A DNA stretch of 64,000 nt. Origin: Viscum album. Lineage: Eukaryota > Streptophyta > Magnoliopsida > Santalales > Viscaceae. Under the pieces are notes generated by a model that saw only the letters and a list, made by a program, of their open reading frames with translations, did no database searches and had not been told where the DNA came from. The position numbers and the translations under genes are program-made. Within the stretch, counting starts at the first letter, position 1; each line of letters opens with the position of its first letter. Positions 36,863 to 46,451 of this stretch are shown piece by piece. The stretch covers positions 1,752,278,772-1,752,342,771 of the forward strand of contig OY728165.1 in NCBI GenBank assembly GCA_963277665.1. The letters are read 5' to 3'.

Positions 36863-39471
36863 TATAATAGAAAAAAATACTATTATGGATTCTCAAGGAT
36901 GAAAAATCATTATGGTGAAGAGTTTATAATAACCCATGTCATTACGAGTTAAGAAATTCATAGGGAATCTGAATTTTTTTAACTAGATCAAGGATTGTTC
37001 CAAAAATTTGGACTCATATCAAAAAAATTATAATTATAAAAACATGATAAGATGTTTTTAGACATGATTTTAGGGTCTATGGGGATTTCAAGTGCTCATG
37101 TGATCATCGGAGTGAGGTTTGGGTGCCCCGAACCTTTATTGGGTTTGGGTTGTAGGCTTAGTTTATGTTCCAACCCTTAGGTCATGCCATGAAGGGATGC
37201 AGTACGGGTGGAACACCGTAAAAGATGAGGATGTAATTATATAAAGTTATAGGCCATATATGGTGGTTATATATAGGTTAAATCACACTAAAAAATACAG
37301 GGGTCCAGCCACAATGATGTTAAGATGAGGGGTTTTCCCTCTTCCTATAGGGAGGTTATGTTGTGACCCTCCTAGTCATACTTTGAACAGAATGTTGTGC
37401 ATATTTTTTTAGTTTTAGAGTGATATTTTAGGTATTTTATGAATTATAGACCCCCATATGGATTAATCTTCTCTAACACACAATCATAAATGGAAGCCAA
37501 ATCCCACATCCCTTTTCCTTACCTTGTCTCCCCTTAAATTTGGATAGTTTTAGGGTGTTTTTTTGTTAAATATTGGTAATATTTCTCCCCTTTTTCTTCT
37601 TTTTTTATTCCTTGTCTTACCTTGATTTTGGTTTAGTCATATAGGGTTTTTTAGAGATTATTTCCCAAGATCATTGTGAAATTTTCCCACTTGATGAGGC
37701 TTTTATTTAACAATTATATAGGATATCCCAAGAGGAGGTATTCCAGTCCCCATTCATCATTCTATTTAAGGAATGTAATGATTAATTATCAGTTAGGTTT
37801 TTTGGTGATTTCATGTGAAATTGATCATCAATTAATGTTTTTAATTTGTATATTTTGTGTAACCTAGGTCTGGGTGTGTGTTGAGAGTGGAACTCACTCT
37901 GTTGCTTGTGGTTTTAGTATCGTGAGGTCATCATATGAGTTTGGAATCAGTTATTATGGTTTTTGAATTTAGTTATAATTGTTTAATTTATTAATTTTAT
38001 GGTGTTTATTATTGATATGGGTGCTTGGGGACTCAGATAATTTTATTACAAGATTGACATGATTTATGGATCATTGATTAAGGTAGGTGTCCATGCCTTT
38101 ATTGAGTCTCTGTATCAATTGTTATTTTATGTCCATGTGTCAACATTATTATTATTATATGCATGTTTCATGGATTTTGTGATCTCTCCCATAGAATGGG
38201 ACAGGATCATATTGGCGTAATAGTCAACATGGGCCATATATCTTTTTAAATTATCTGATGGTGGAACCTTGGTTGAATTAGTTTTGGTCTCCATCTTTAT
38301 GGTTTCTGTGGTGGTGTGAGTTTTTCTTTAAGAGAAAGAGGTTTAATTTATAAAATTAGTATTAAAATGGGGATTGAGTTGAGTGTTAATTTAAAAGTAA
38401 AATGGTTTATTAGTGAAATGGGTTTTGAATTTTCATTTCAAGATGAGAAAGGGTTTTTCTATATAATGTTTTGATTAAATTTTGGCCAAGGTCCTTGCGT
38501 GATTAAATACGGCATGGGATGCCTTTTTGAAATGGGTTATAAAAATGGTATTTGACTTCATTTCCAAAGTAAATATAGATGGTATTAGTTTTTTTTTTGA
38601 TATTTTTTATCTCATATGGTTGATTCCTTATTTTTTAAATCATGAGTGCATTGTATATTCCCTCTCAATGTGATCCCTTATTTACTGCTTGTTGCATGTT
38701 GATTCATGATTGTGTGTGTTGGTCAGTGACTTTTACTTCAGTATAAAAGTGATGGTTTGGTATCATGGGATTGAACAAGATCTTAGAGGGTTAAGATAAG
38801 TGTTTGGATGTTTTTATAAATGATACTAGGTCTCGAGGAGTGGGTTCCCTAGTGATGAGTTAGTGAGTTGTGAGATGAGATCTGTTCCATGTGTGTTGTT
38901 TCATGTGTCTATTGATTGTGTGCTTGTGTTTTGAGATATATTATATTGTGGATGATATTTATCATGATTCTTTGTCCTCACCTTGAGTTAGAATGTGCTA
39001 TAAGAAATATCATGGGTGAGATAGGGTCTTAGTTGACTGTGATGTATGGGCCAACCTTGACTGATAATGTGTGGCTTGATAAGGGATGTGCATCCTCCCT
39101 TGGGTGAAATGGGTTGGAGAGATTACTTTGTTTGTGACATCTCTTGAGTGATATGAGGTAACCAAGATACTTGATGTGTGACCAACTAATATTATTAAGG
39201 GATGGATCAATACTTGAGGACACCCTATCCTATACCTTTAGGTAATGGTCAAGATTTTCCTTAACACCCTACCCAGCATCTTTGGGTATGGGTTAAGATA
39301 TGAAATAAAACCCTACCTATAGTCTTTGGGTATCTATAAAGTTATATTATGAGGTTAATCTATTACTTCAGGAATTGATTCTAAGTATTTATAGTTAGGT
39401 TTCATGGTGGATTTTTTAGTAAATGACAACTTGACATGTAATCTTATATGTGAATTGTGTGTTATGGTTTT
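36863..39471 (+). mobile_element. Family X block C, left part of LTR
   Basis: From about 36927 it matches the start of block A (CATTACGAGTT at 36940) and later block B (for example 38040-38220 against 21590-21790 and 38640-38890 against 22160-22420). The purine-rich GGTGAAGAG just before 36925 could be its polypurine tract, making this a 3' LTR partner of block B. It is split at 39471 by a solo LTR and continues at 48709. No genes are visible. Confidence 0.55.
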
Positions 39472-40649
39472 TGTAGCATCCCAAGTAAATAAAGAATATA
39501 AAATTTTCATATTTATTAATATTTGTGAATAAAATATTAATTTTACCTTAAAGGGGATGCTATGTTCGATGGTGTGCCTTATAAGAAACAATGGGTTTCT
39601 TTGAAATTTTACGCTGCACACAACATTGAGTTATACTGAAAAATAATATAATAATGTTATTATTTTAAATGGTAGTTAACACATAGTCATTGTATTGGTA
39701 GGAATGAATAGAACTAACTAAAATATTATTATATATGTTTTTTAAATGTTTTTTCATTTATCCAATAAAACTTAGAGGCTTGAAATGTGAAGGAATATAA
39801 TTTTAAGCATAAATACTCTAATATTCATTAAAAGGTCGATTTACCGCCTTTTGATGGAGAACCCTCTTTAAATCTAGTTTTGGTCACTTTTATATGCTCT
39901 ATTTGAAAAAATAAAATTATTATTTAGAATCGGGACATAAAATTTTACTTTGGGTAAATTTTTGGTATTTTTCTGATAAAATTCATTTTTTAATGAATAG
40001 TGAAAAATAATGTATTTTAATTCAAAACTGCCTTTTAATATAATATATTTATAAGGTTAGATTATATTTTTAATTGGTTTTAAAGTGTAATTATATTATT
40101 ATTTTTACCATTTAATCCAATTTTGTTCATTTTAAGTAATTTCACTTCGAAATTTGACATAAATAAGTGTCAATATTTTGATAGTTATTATTTCTTAAAA
40201 ACACACTTTTTGTTTTGACAGTGGGAATTAATTTTAAATTAATTTCTGCCACTTCTATGTTTTGAATTTGAAAATTTTAATTCCATATTTGGAATCAGGA
40301 GTTCCAAATTGTGTAAATAGGTAACTTTTATTTTGAGACAATATGATTATTTACTTTACTATAAAATTTATTTACCATGGTTAAAGGGTAAATCTGTTAA
40401 ATAAGGGTAACAAAATATTATTATAATAATATAAAATTACATAACATGTATCCTAATCCTATTTGTTAATACATTTCTGAACATGGTCATTCCTGGGTCT
40501 ATTTTGGGACCCCATGGAGCCACTTAAGAGTGATGATGGCACTTTATATTAATTAATTTAAAGTAAAGACAAAAATGACATAAACATATATCTTTTAGTA
40601 AATAAATTTTTACATGGGGTTATATAAGTTATCTATTAGACTATAAATA
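39472..40649 (+). repeat. Solo LTR, left part
   Basis: Begins TGTAGCATCCC at 39472 inside family X. It shares GACAGTGGG...TTAATTTTAAATTAA (about 40219) and GAATAGTGAAAAAT-type motifs with the LTR at 54545-57450. The gag-only element interrupts it at 40649/45360. Without that insert the LTR would be about 4.5 kb. It has no internal region or partner, so it is most simply a solo LTR left by recombination between two LTRs. Confidence 0.7.
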
Positions 40650-40850
40650 TGTTGGGTCGGAAGAATCCCGAGGGAAAGGATGGCAAGAGGGGGGGTGAAT
40701 TGCCTTTTAAAAAATTGATTAACAAATTAAAAATCAAAGTAAAGTGCAGCGGAAATAAAGAGGCAATCACACAAGAAATTGATAACGGAGTTCGGCCAAA
40801 ACCCGGCCTACGTCTCCGCTCCCAACTCAACCGTTGAGAGATTCCTACCG

Positions 40851-40999
40851 CTTGCTTTTCAATGGTTTTAGCAAGAAACCCACTAGGCTTTGAGGTAGCA
40901 CTAGGACCTATTACAGCTTGCTTTTGTGGTTTAGCAAGAACCCACTTGCTTTTGATGGTTTAGCAAGAACCCACTATCCTTCTTACAGGTGAAGGATAG
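40851..40999 (-). repeat. Hairpin array in transcribed part of 3' LTR
   Basis: Four stems: CTTGCT/AGCAAG at 40851-40856/40870-40875, 40917-40922/40933-40938 and 40945-40950/40962-40967, and a different 9-bp stem CTATCCTTC/GAAGGATAG at 40974-40982/40991-40999. The copies are linked by the repeated spacer AACCCACT. They lie about 360-510 bp downstream of the TATA box. The same array stands at 44259-44407 in the 5' LTR. Confidence 0.75.
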
Positions 41000-41348
41000 C
41001 TCACCTATGTCTCAAGCTATTTAAAGGAAATCTTGGCAACCTTGTCACACCTTAGTGGTGATGTGAAACCCAAAGAAAAGAGGGGATGAGAAAATTGGGA
41101 GTTTGTAGGCACAAACTCAAAGTTAAGCTCAAAATAAATAAAACACGAAAAACCGTGATTGGGAAGACTTGGGCGCCAATTGGATGATGGAGTTGATGTA
41201 GCGTGCTTTCCCAAGCTTCTTGAGTGGTGCTCTTGGATGTGGAAATGGATGGAGCACTTGGGGTTCTCTTGGAACAATCCGCCGGAGCTTCGCCAAAATG
41301 ATCAACAATGTGTCCGGTGGCTTGTATGTTGTTCCGGGGCTTCCTAGG

Positions 41349-41362
41349 CCTTTATTTATAGG
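41349..41362 (-). promoter_or_regulatory. TATA box, gag-only element 3' LTR
   Basis: CCTATAAATAAAGG on the minus strand, about 115 bp downstream of the palindrome array in transcription direction. Confidence 0.65.
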
Positions 41363-41477
41363 CTAGGAACCTTCAAGTATCCGTTGGAGGGCTTTGGAGC
41401 CGTTGGAAAAGGCCTCGGAGCCGTTGGGAGGCTTTTGGAGTTGACTGGTCAAAGCCAACGGCTAGTTTGACCAGTGC

Positions 41478-41808
41478 TACCGGCTGGCCGGTACAGCTCC
41501 ACCGGCTGGCCGGTGCCTTGGCAGTGGAGGAGAAGTCTGGTCTAGGGGCCACCGGTCGACCGGTACATCTCCACCGGCTGGCCGGTGCCTTGGTAGAGAA
41601 GAAGAGTCTTGATCCAGGCTCCACCGGTCGACCGGTGAGGAGCCACCGGCTGGCCGGTGGCAAGACAGTAGCAAACACTATTTGAGCTGGGTGCCACAGG
41701 TCGACCGGTGGCAGAGCCACCGGTCGACCGGTGGGAAGGCAGTAGCTTCCACTGTTTGGTCTGGATGCCACCGGCTGGCCGGTGGTGAAGCCACCGGTCG
41801 GCCGGTGG
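41478..41808 (-). repeat. Ten phased CCGG palindromes, 3' LTR
   Basis: Ten 14-18 bp palindromes of two main types, CACCGGTCGACCGGTG (perfect) and CACCGGCTGGCCGGTG (two central bases unpaired), stand in five pairs. Centres are spaced 22, 50, 22, 50, 22, 51, 23, 51 and 23 bp. They lie just upstream of the TATA box, the position of an enhancer. All are rich in CpG although the surrounding genome is AT-rich. Confidence 0.9.
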
Positions 41809-41951
41809 ACTGAATTTCAGTCCATTTCTGCCTCTTCCTTGGTCAACTTCTTGGCAATCAAATGCCTATCAACACAAACACTTAAAACACAATGTTAGAC
41901 ACATATGAAAGTGATTGTGATCATGAAAATCAAAGAGTGTGGGGTACAACA

Positions 41952-42302
41952 ATCTCCCCCTATTTTGATGATCACAATCACTTATCAAAGCAATGTAAAA
42001 ACATAAATGAAAGGCATGCCTAAATGATAAATTGAAAATAAATACTAAGCATGAGAGAAAAGATTCTCCCCCAATCAATCAAGAAATTTCTCCCCCTTTG
42101 TGATTATCAAAATAGAATGGGGCATAAAACTTGATTGAGGGAACACTTTGAAAAACAAGATTTTTAAACCAATTGACAATAATACCAATTGTTGAAAATT
42201 TTGAAATGAAAATTGAAAATTTTGAAACCAAGAGTTGAATTTGAAAGATTGAATCGAAAATTTTGAAATTACAAAAAAAGCTTAAAAGATCCTAACTCCC
42301 CC
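41952..42302 (-). other. Multiple polypurine tracts and 3' untranslated region
   Basis: AAAATAGGGGGAGAT (41952-41966) abuts the 3' LTR and is the functional polypurine tract position. Further GGGGGA tracts lie at about 42065-42072, 42087-42102 and 42296-42302, two of them beside repeated TTTTGATNATCA-like sequence. Multiplied purine tracts are, as I recall, a described feature of Sireviruses. The remaining bases between gag stop and LTR hold no gene. Confidence 0.65.
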
Positions 42303-42319
42303 TAAATAAAAACAAAAAG

Positions 42320-43984
42320 TCACCAGGGAGAGGGATTTTGGAAAGAGATGATTTTAGGCCCGGAGAGACTCGCTAAGAGGGATTTTTCAATCCACACTTG
42401 CCTTATGGCGGGTCTTCTCCTATAAAATTCATCACTATAGAGAATAGACTTGGGTTGGCCATACCGGGCGTTTTTACAATTACACTCATAAATGAGATGC
42501 CCGGTTTTCTTGCAATAATTACAAAATTTGTAATCGGAGCTCCCCCTTACAAAAACAGTTTGAGCATGGGAGGAGGAGGCTCGGTTGGTATAGCCAAGTC
42601 CATTGGTGGTTCGGGAAACCCTTTGTGAACCAAGCAAATTGTTCAAATTTTGTTCACCTTGGGTGAACTTGGCTAGGGTATCTCTTAGGTCTTTGATGGT
42701 TGATTCCATGGAATCAACATTTGGAAAATTTTGGATTTTAAGGGACATCTCCTCCTTCTCTTTGAGAAGTTGTTCTTTTTCGGAGGAGAGTTTTTTGAAA
42801 GACTTTTTCAAAGCAACAAATTTTGAAGATAGTTCATGAAAACCTTTTTCTAGTTGATCTCTAGCATGTGAGAGTTCTTCATAAGATAAATGATTTAAAG
42901 AATTTGAATTTGAAGAACAAGAGGAGGAGGAATCGGAAGAAGTTACCTCATGGAATGCCATTAGGCATTTGTTACCGTTGTCGCTCGAGGAGGAGGAGGA
43001 GGATGAGGTGTCACTCCATGTGGCCTTGAGGACCTTCTTCTTTCCTTTTTCCTTGGCCCGTTTCTTGTTGAGTGGGCAATCGGGCTTGTAATGGCCCTTT
43101 TCGCCGCACCCGTAGCATTTCACCTTGGGCTCGGATTTTTCGGTGGGTTCTTGCTTTCGGTGCTTGCGGGATTTCTTCTTCTTCTTGTGCTTCTTCATGA
43201 ATTTTTGCATTTGGCGGGCGAGATTCTCCATTTCCGAGTCGCCGCTTGAAGAAGATGAAGATGAGGAAGATGAGGATGATGAGGAGGAGCTTACTTCCTT
43301 TTGAACCTTGAGGGCAATGTTCTTTGGTGTCTTGATTGGTGTGCCCTCCTTTTGTGCTTGCCTCCTCATGGTGATCTCGTACGTCATTAGAGATCCAATG
43401 AGCTCCTCTACCGGCATATTTTTGACGTCCTTAGCTTCTTGGATCGCCGTCACCTTTGGTGCCCATGAGCTCGGAAGGACCCATAAGATCTTCTTGACCA
43501 TTGTCTCGGCTGAAACATCATCACCAAGGGACTTTCTCCCATTGCACACGTCAGTAAATCTAGTAAACATTTCAGAAATAGATTCATTTGGGTGCATGGA
43601 AAATGACTCAAAATCCTGACGATACATGTCCAATCGAGTATCCTTTACTTTGTTGGTCCCCTCATGGGTAACCTCCAAAAGTTTCCAGATTTCATGTGCG
43701 GAGGTGCATGTGGAAACTCGATTGAACTCGTTTCGGTCAAGGCCGCAATGAAGAGCATTCATGGCTTTGCCATCAAGCTCAAAATTTCTAATGTCGGCTT
43801 GGGTCCATTTGGATTCGTCGGGGGTAGACAAAGTGTAACCTTGCATGACAATTTTAAATATGGGATATCCTATGCTTCTAAGAAAGGTAGTCATGCGGGT
43901 TTTCCAATAATTATAGTCGGTCCCATCAAAAAATGGAGCCCGACCCAAAGAGTAGCCCTCGGGGGCGAAAGAGGTAGATGCCAT
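42320..43984 (-). CDS. gag: Gag protein of gag-only Sirevirus-type element
   Basis: A 554-residue open reading frame, the only gene of the element and the only intact retroelement gene in the window. Residues 1-50 have the DYNYWKTRM motif that opens copia gag. About 95-210 are the copia gag core (HEIWKLLEVTHEGT, DFESFSM, KILWVLPSSW). About 232-250 form a run of 16 serines, and 262-280 are very lysine-rich. A CCHC zinc knuckle (CYGCGEKGHYKPDC) lies at about 290-303, a second serine-rich stretch at 327-360, a probable coiled coil at 365-450 and a second knuckle (CNYCKKTGHLIYEC) at about 488-501. It would form particles and package RNA in the cytoplasm. The frame stops about where an autonomous Sirevirus would pass into protease, after SGPK. 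No stop or frameshift interrupts it. The start is the first ATG, 70 bp after the primer site. Confidence 0.93.
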   Translation of the reverse strand: MASTSFAPEGYSLGRAPFFDGTDYNYWKTRMTTFLRSIGYPIFKIVMQGYTLSTPDESKWTQADIRNFELDGKAMNALHCGLDRNEFNRVSTCTSAHEIWKLLEVTHEGTNKVKDTRLDMYRQDFESFSMHPNESISEMFTRFTDVCNGRKSLGDDVSAETMVKKILWVLPSSWAPKVTAIQEAKDVKNMPVEELIGSLMTYEITMRRQAQKEGTPIKTPKNIALKVQKEVSSSSSSSSSSSSSSSSGDSEMENLARQMQKFMKKHKKKKKSRKHRKQEPTEKSEPKVKCYGCGEKGHYKPDCPLNKKRAKEKGKKKVLKATWSDTSSSSSSSSDNGNKCLMAFHEVTSSDSSSSCSSNSNSLNHLSYEELSHARDQLEKGFHELSSKFVALKKSFKKLSSEKEQLLKEKEEMSLKIQNFPNVDSMESTIKDLRDTLAKFTQGEQNLNNLLGSQRVSRTTNGLGYTNRASSSHAQTVFVRGSSDYKFCNYCKKTGHLIYECNCKNARYGQPKSILYSDEFYRRRPAIRQVWIEKSLLASLSGPKIISFQNPSPW

Positions 43985-44044
43985 AAAAAAAAAATAAAAA
44001 AGATCTTAACTTTGAAACCGGGTTAAGGAATTACTCAAAGGTCC

Positions 44045-44055
44045 CTCTGATACCA
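44045..44055 (-). other. Primer binding site, gag-only element
   Basis: TGGTATCAGAG two bases inside the 5' LTR on the minus strand, complementary to initiator methionine tRNA. Confidence 0.92.
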
Positions 44056-44258
44056 ATTGTTGGGTCGGAAGAATCCCGAGGGAAAGGATGGCAAGAGGGG
44101 GGGTGAATTGCCTTTTAAAAAATTGATTAACAAATTAAAAATCAAAGTAAAGTGCAGCGGAAATAAAGAGGCAATCACACAAGAAATTGATAACGGAGTT
44201 CGGCCAAAACCCGGCCTACGTCTCCGCTCCCAACTCAACCGTTGAGAGATTCCTACCG

Positions 44259-44407
44259 CTTGCTTTTCAATGGTTTTAGCAAGAAACCCACTAGGCTTTG
44301 AGGTAGCACTAGGACCTATTACAGCTTGCTTTTGTGGTTTAGCAAGAACCCACTTGCTTTTGATGGTTTAGCAAGAACCCACTATCCTTCTTACAGGTGA
44401 AGGATAG
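44259..44407 (-). repeat. Hairpin array in transcribed part of 5' LTR
   Basis: Same four stems as at 40851-40999. In this copy they would lie in the untranslated leader of the gag mRNA. Confidence 0.75.
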
Positions 44408-44756
44408 CTCACCTATGTCTCAAGCTATTTAAAGGAAAGCTTGGCAACCTTGTCACACCTTAGTGGTGATGTGAAACCCAAAGAAAAGAGGGGATGAGAA
44501 AATTGGGAGTTTGTAGGCACAAACTCAAAGTTAAGCTCAAAATAAATAAAACACGAAAAACCGTGATTGGGAAGACTTGGGCGCCAATTGGATGATGGAG
44601 TTGATGTAGCGTGCTTTCCCAAGCTTCTTGAGTGGTGCTCTTGGATGTGGAAATGGATGGAGCACTTGGGGTTCTCTTGGAACAATCCGCCGGAGCTTCG
44701 CCAAAATGATCAACAATGTGTCCGGTGGCTTGTATGTTGTTCCGGGGCTTCCTAGG

Positions 44757-44770
44757 CCTTTATTTATAGG
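44757..44770 (-). promoter_or_regulatory. TATA box, gag-only element 5' LTR
   Basis: CCTATAAATAAAGG on the minus strand. This is the copy that would drive the genomic and gag RNA. Confidence 0.7.
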
Positions 44771-44885
44771 CTAGGAACCTTCAAGTATCCGTTGGAGGGC
44801 TTTGGAGCCGTTGGAAAAGGCCTCGGAGCCGTTGGGAGGCTTTTGGAGTTGACTGGTCAAAGCCAACGGCTAGTTTGACCAGTGC

Positions 44886-45216
44886 TACCGGCTGGCCGGT
44901 ACAGCTCCACCGGCTGGCCGGTGCCTTGGCAGTGGAGGAGAAGTCTGGTCTAGGGGCCACCGGTCGACCGGTACATCTCCACCGGCTGGCCGGTGCCTTG
45001 GTAGAGAATAAGAGTCTTGATCCAGGCTCCACCGGTCGACCGGTGAGGAGCCACCGGCTGGCCGGTGGCAAGACAGTAGCAAACACTATTTGAGCTGGGT
45101 GCCACAGGTCGACCGGTGGCAGAGCCACCGGTCGACCGGTGGGAAGGCAGTAGCTTCCACTGTTTGGTCTGGATGCCACCGGCTGGCCGGTGGTGAAGCC
45201 ACCGGTCGGCCGGTGG
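44886..45216 (-). repeat. Ten phased CCGG palindromes, 5' LTR
   Basis: Identical in order and spacing to the 3' LTR array. In this copy they are the putative enhancer for the active promoter. Confidence 0.9.
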
Positions 45217-46016
45217 ACTGAATTTCAGTCCATTTCTGCCTCTTCCTTGGTCAACTTCTTGGCAATCAAATGCCTATCAACACAAACACTTAAAACACAA
45301 TGTTAGACACATATGAAAGTGATTGTGATCATGAAAATCAAAGAGTGTGGGGTACAACAAAATATTCATTGTAAAGATAAAAATATTTCATATATCATGG
45401 TATTTTATTTATAATTTTTATACATAAAATAAATAAAATTATTTATAACACAATAATGATGCAGTGTTTACCTCATTAATGAATGATTTAAATAAATAAG
45501 ATTATAAAAATTAAAACATTGTACAAAACCAGTCCAATTCTTATTGGATGATTTTATTTTGAACATGATTCATCTTATCTTAGAATTTAATGAGTTTTGG
45601 ACCTTTTGAAACTGAATATAAGTTTATAATAAAATAATATTTTTAAACTTCCCTAAAGAGCCCCTCATCCCCCTTATAAAAATCCCTCGCTTCTAACCCA
45701 TTCCTCACACCTCTCAAGCACCTTGGCTCATCCAACCTATGCCCAATTAATCTCCCTACATCCCTAACCTTCTTCTAGAAGGATTCCCCTAGGCAGAAGG
45801 AAATTCAAGTAAACCTTTTGGTTCAAATCCAAGGGTGATATCTGATTTAAAGGTAACATCTTCTCTTAAGTTCCTTTCTTTTATTTTTTACTTCTCCAAC
45901 CCCCTAAACTCTTTTTATTACTTTTATTTATGAAAAAACAGTATCATAAATATAATAGGTTGTTTTTATGATATTTATTCGAACTATACTTACACACACC
46001 TCCATCTAATGGTTAA

Positions 46017-46073
46017 TGAACATACTGTTTCTGTGGACGGCGAACTACTGCCTCACGAAATTATGATTGTTCA
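46017..46073 (+). repeat. LTR hairpin module 1
   Basis: TGAACA/TGTTCA arms enclose the core GTGGACGGCGAACTACTGCC. It is the least well paired of the three modules. Confidence 0.4.
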
Positions 46074-46223
46074 ATTATCTCCTACCGCCTCTCATGGTGG
46101 CCATTATGATGGAACTGTATTTATATGTGATATATATTATATTTATACTGTTTATATTCTTCTGTATTTTCCACTTATAGCATACCTTTATGGTTTCTAT
46201 AAGGGGTAAACGCGATAATTTCA

Positions 46224-46255
46224 TTTGAGGAAGTGCGGACTACCGCCCCCTCAAA
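46224..46255 (+). repeat. LTR hairpin module 2
   Basis: Arms TTTGAGG/CCTCAAA (46224-46230/46249-46255) and inner GCGG/CCGC (46235-46238/46243-46246) pair perfectly, with loop ACTA. Confidence 0.6.
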
Positions 46256-46384
46256 GTGATATGACTCGTTCATGCCATACGTGGAATGTATAAAGGATAG
46301 AGATAATTAAATTATATATGATATTATACTGGAATTATAATATACCTATTTATCATTACATTTTTATTCCATAAAATATGAAAT

Positions 46385-46451
46385 AGAAATGAAAGTAGTG
46401 TTCATGCGTACGTACGGCTTGCCGTCTCCATGAACGGTGCATTTCATTTCT
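46385..46451 (+). repeat. LTR hairpin module 3
   Basis: Three nested perfect stems: AGAAATGAAA/TTTCATTTCT (46385-46394/46442-46451), GTTCATG/CATGAAC (46400-46406/46429-46435) and ACGG/CCGT (46414-46417/46422-46425) with loop CTTG. Confidence 0.65.

Larger units (their letters stand above)
40650..41951 (-). repeat. Gag-only element 3' LTR
   Basis: On the minus strand it starts TGTTGTACCCC and ends CCGACCCAACA, with CAATTCACCCC near its end. In transcription order it holds ten palindromes (41808 to 41478), a TATA box (41362-41349) and a hairpin array (40999-40851). It differs from the other copy at about 41030 (T/G) and 41600 (G/T). Confidence 0.95.
40650..45359 (-). mobile_element. Gag-only (TR-GAG) Sirevirus-lineage retrotransposon
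   Basis: A complete 4710-bp element on the minus strand with two 1302-bp LTRs (40650-41951 and 44058-45359) that I find to differ at only two positions. Its target duplication is a perfect AAATA (40645-40649 and 45360-45364). It has a methionine-tRNA primer site, an open 554-codon gag, several polypurine tracts and a TATA box, but no protease, integrase, RT or RNase H. Elements of this design are known in plants as TR-GAGs. The gag sequence, purine tracts and LTR palindromes place it in the Sirevirus branch of Ty1/copia. It is the youngest insertion in the window and is probably mobilised by enzymes of an autonomous Sirevirus. Confidence 0.93.
44058..45359 (-). repeat. Gag-only element 5' LTR
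   Basis: Near-identical to 40650-41951 (offset 3408). Palindromes at 44886-45216, TATA box at 44757-44770, hairpin array at 44259-44407. Transcription would start downstream of the TATA box and run through the hairpins into gag. Confidence 0.95.

Noticed and set aside
40649..40837. Short open frames in the gag-only LTRs (also 41017-41347 and 44035-44755)
   Set aside because: They occur identically in both LTRs and match no family; LTR sequence explains them.
41373..41771. Proline- and arginine-rich 132-residue proteins (also 44781-45179)
   Set aside because: They are translations of the LTR palindrome array, present twice because the LTR is duplicated.
42398..43619. Plus-strand open frames over the gag gene (and 43664-44026)
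   Set aside because: Shadows of the 554-residue gag on the other strand.
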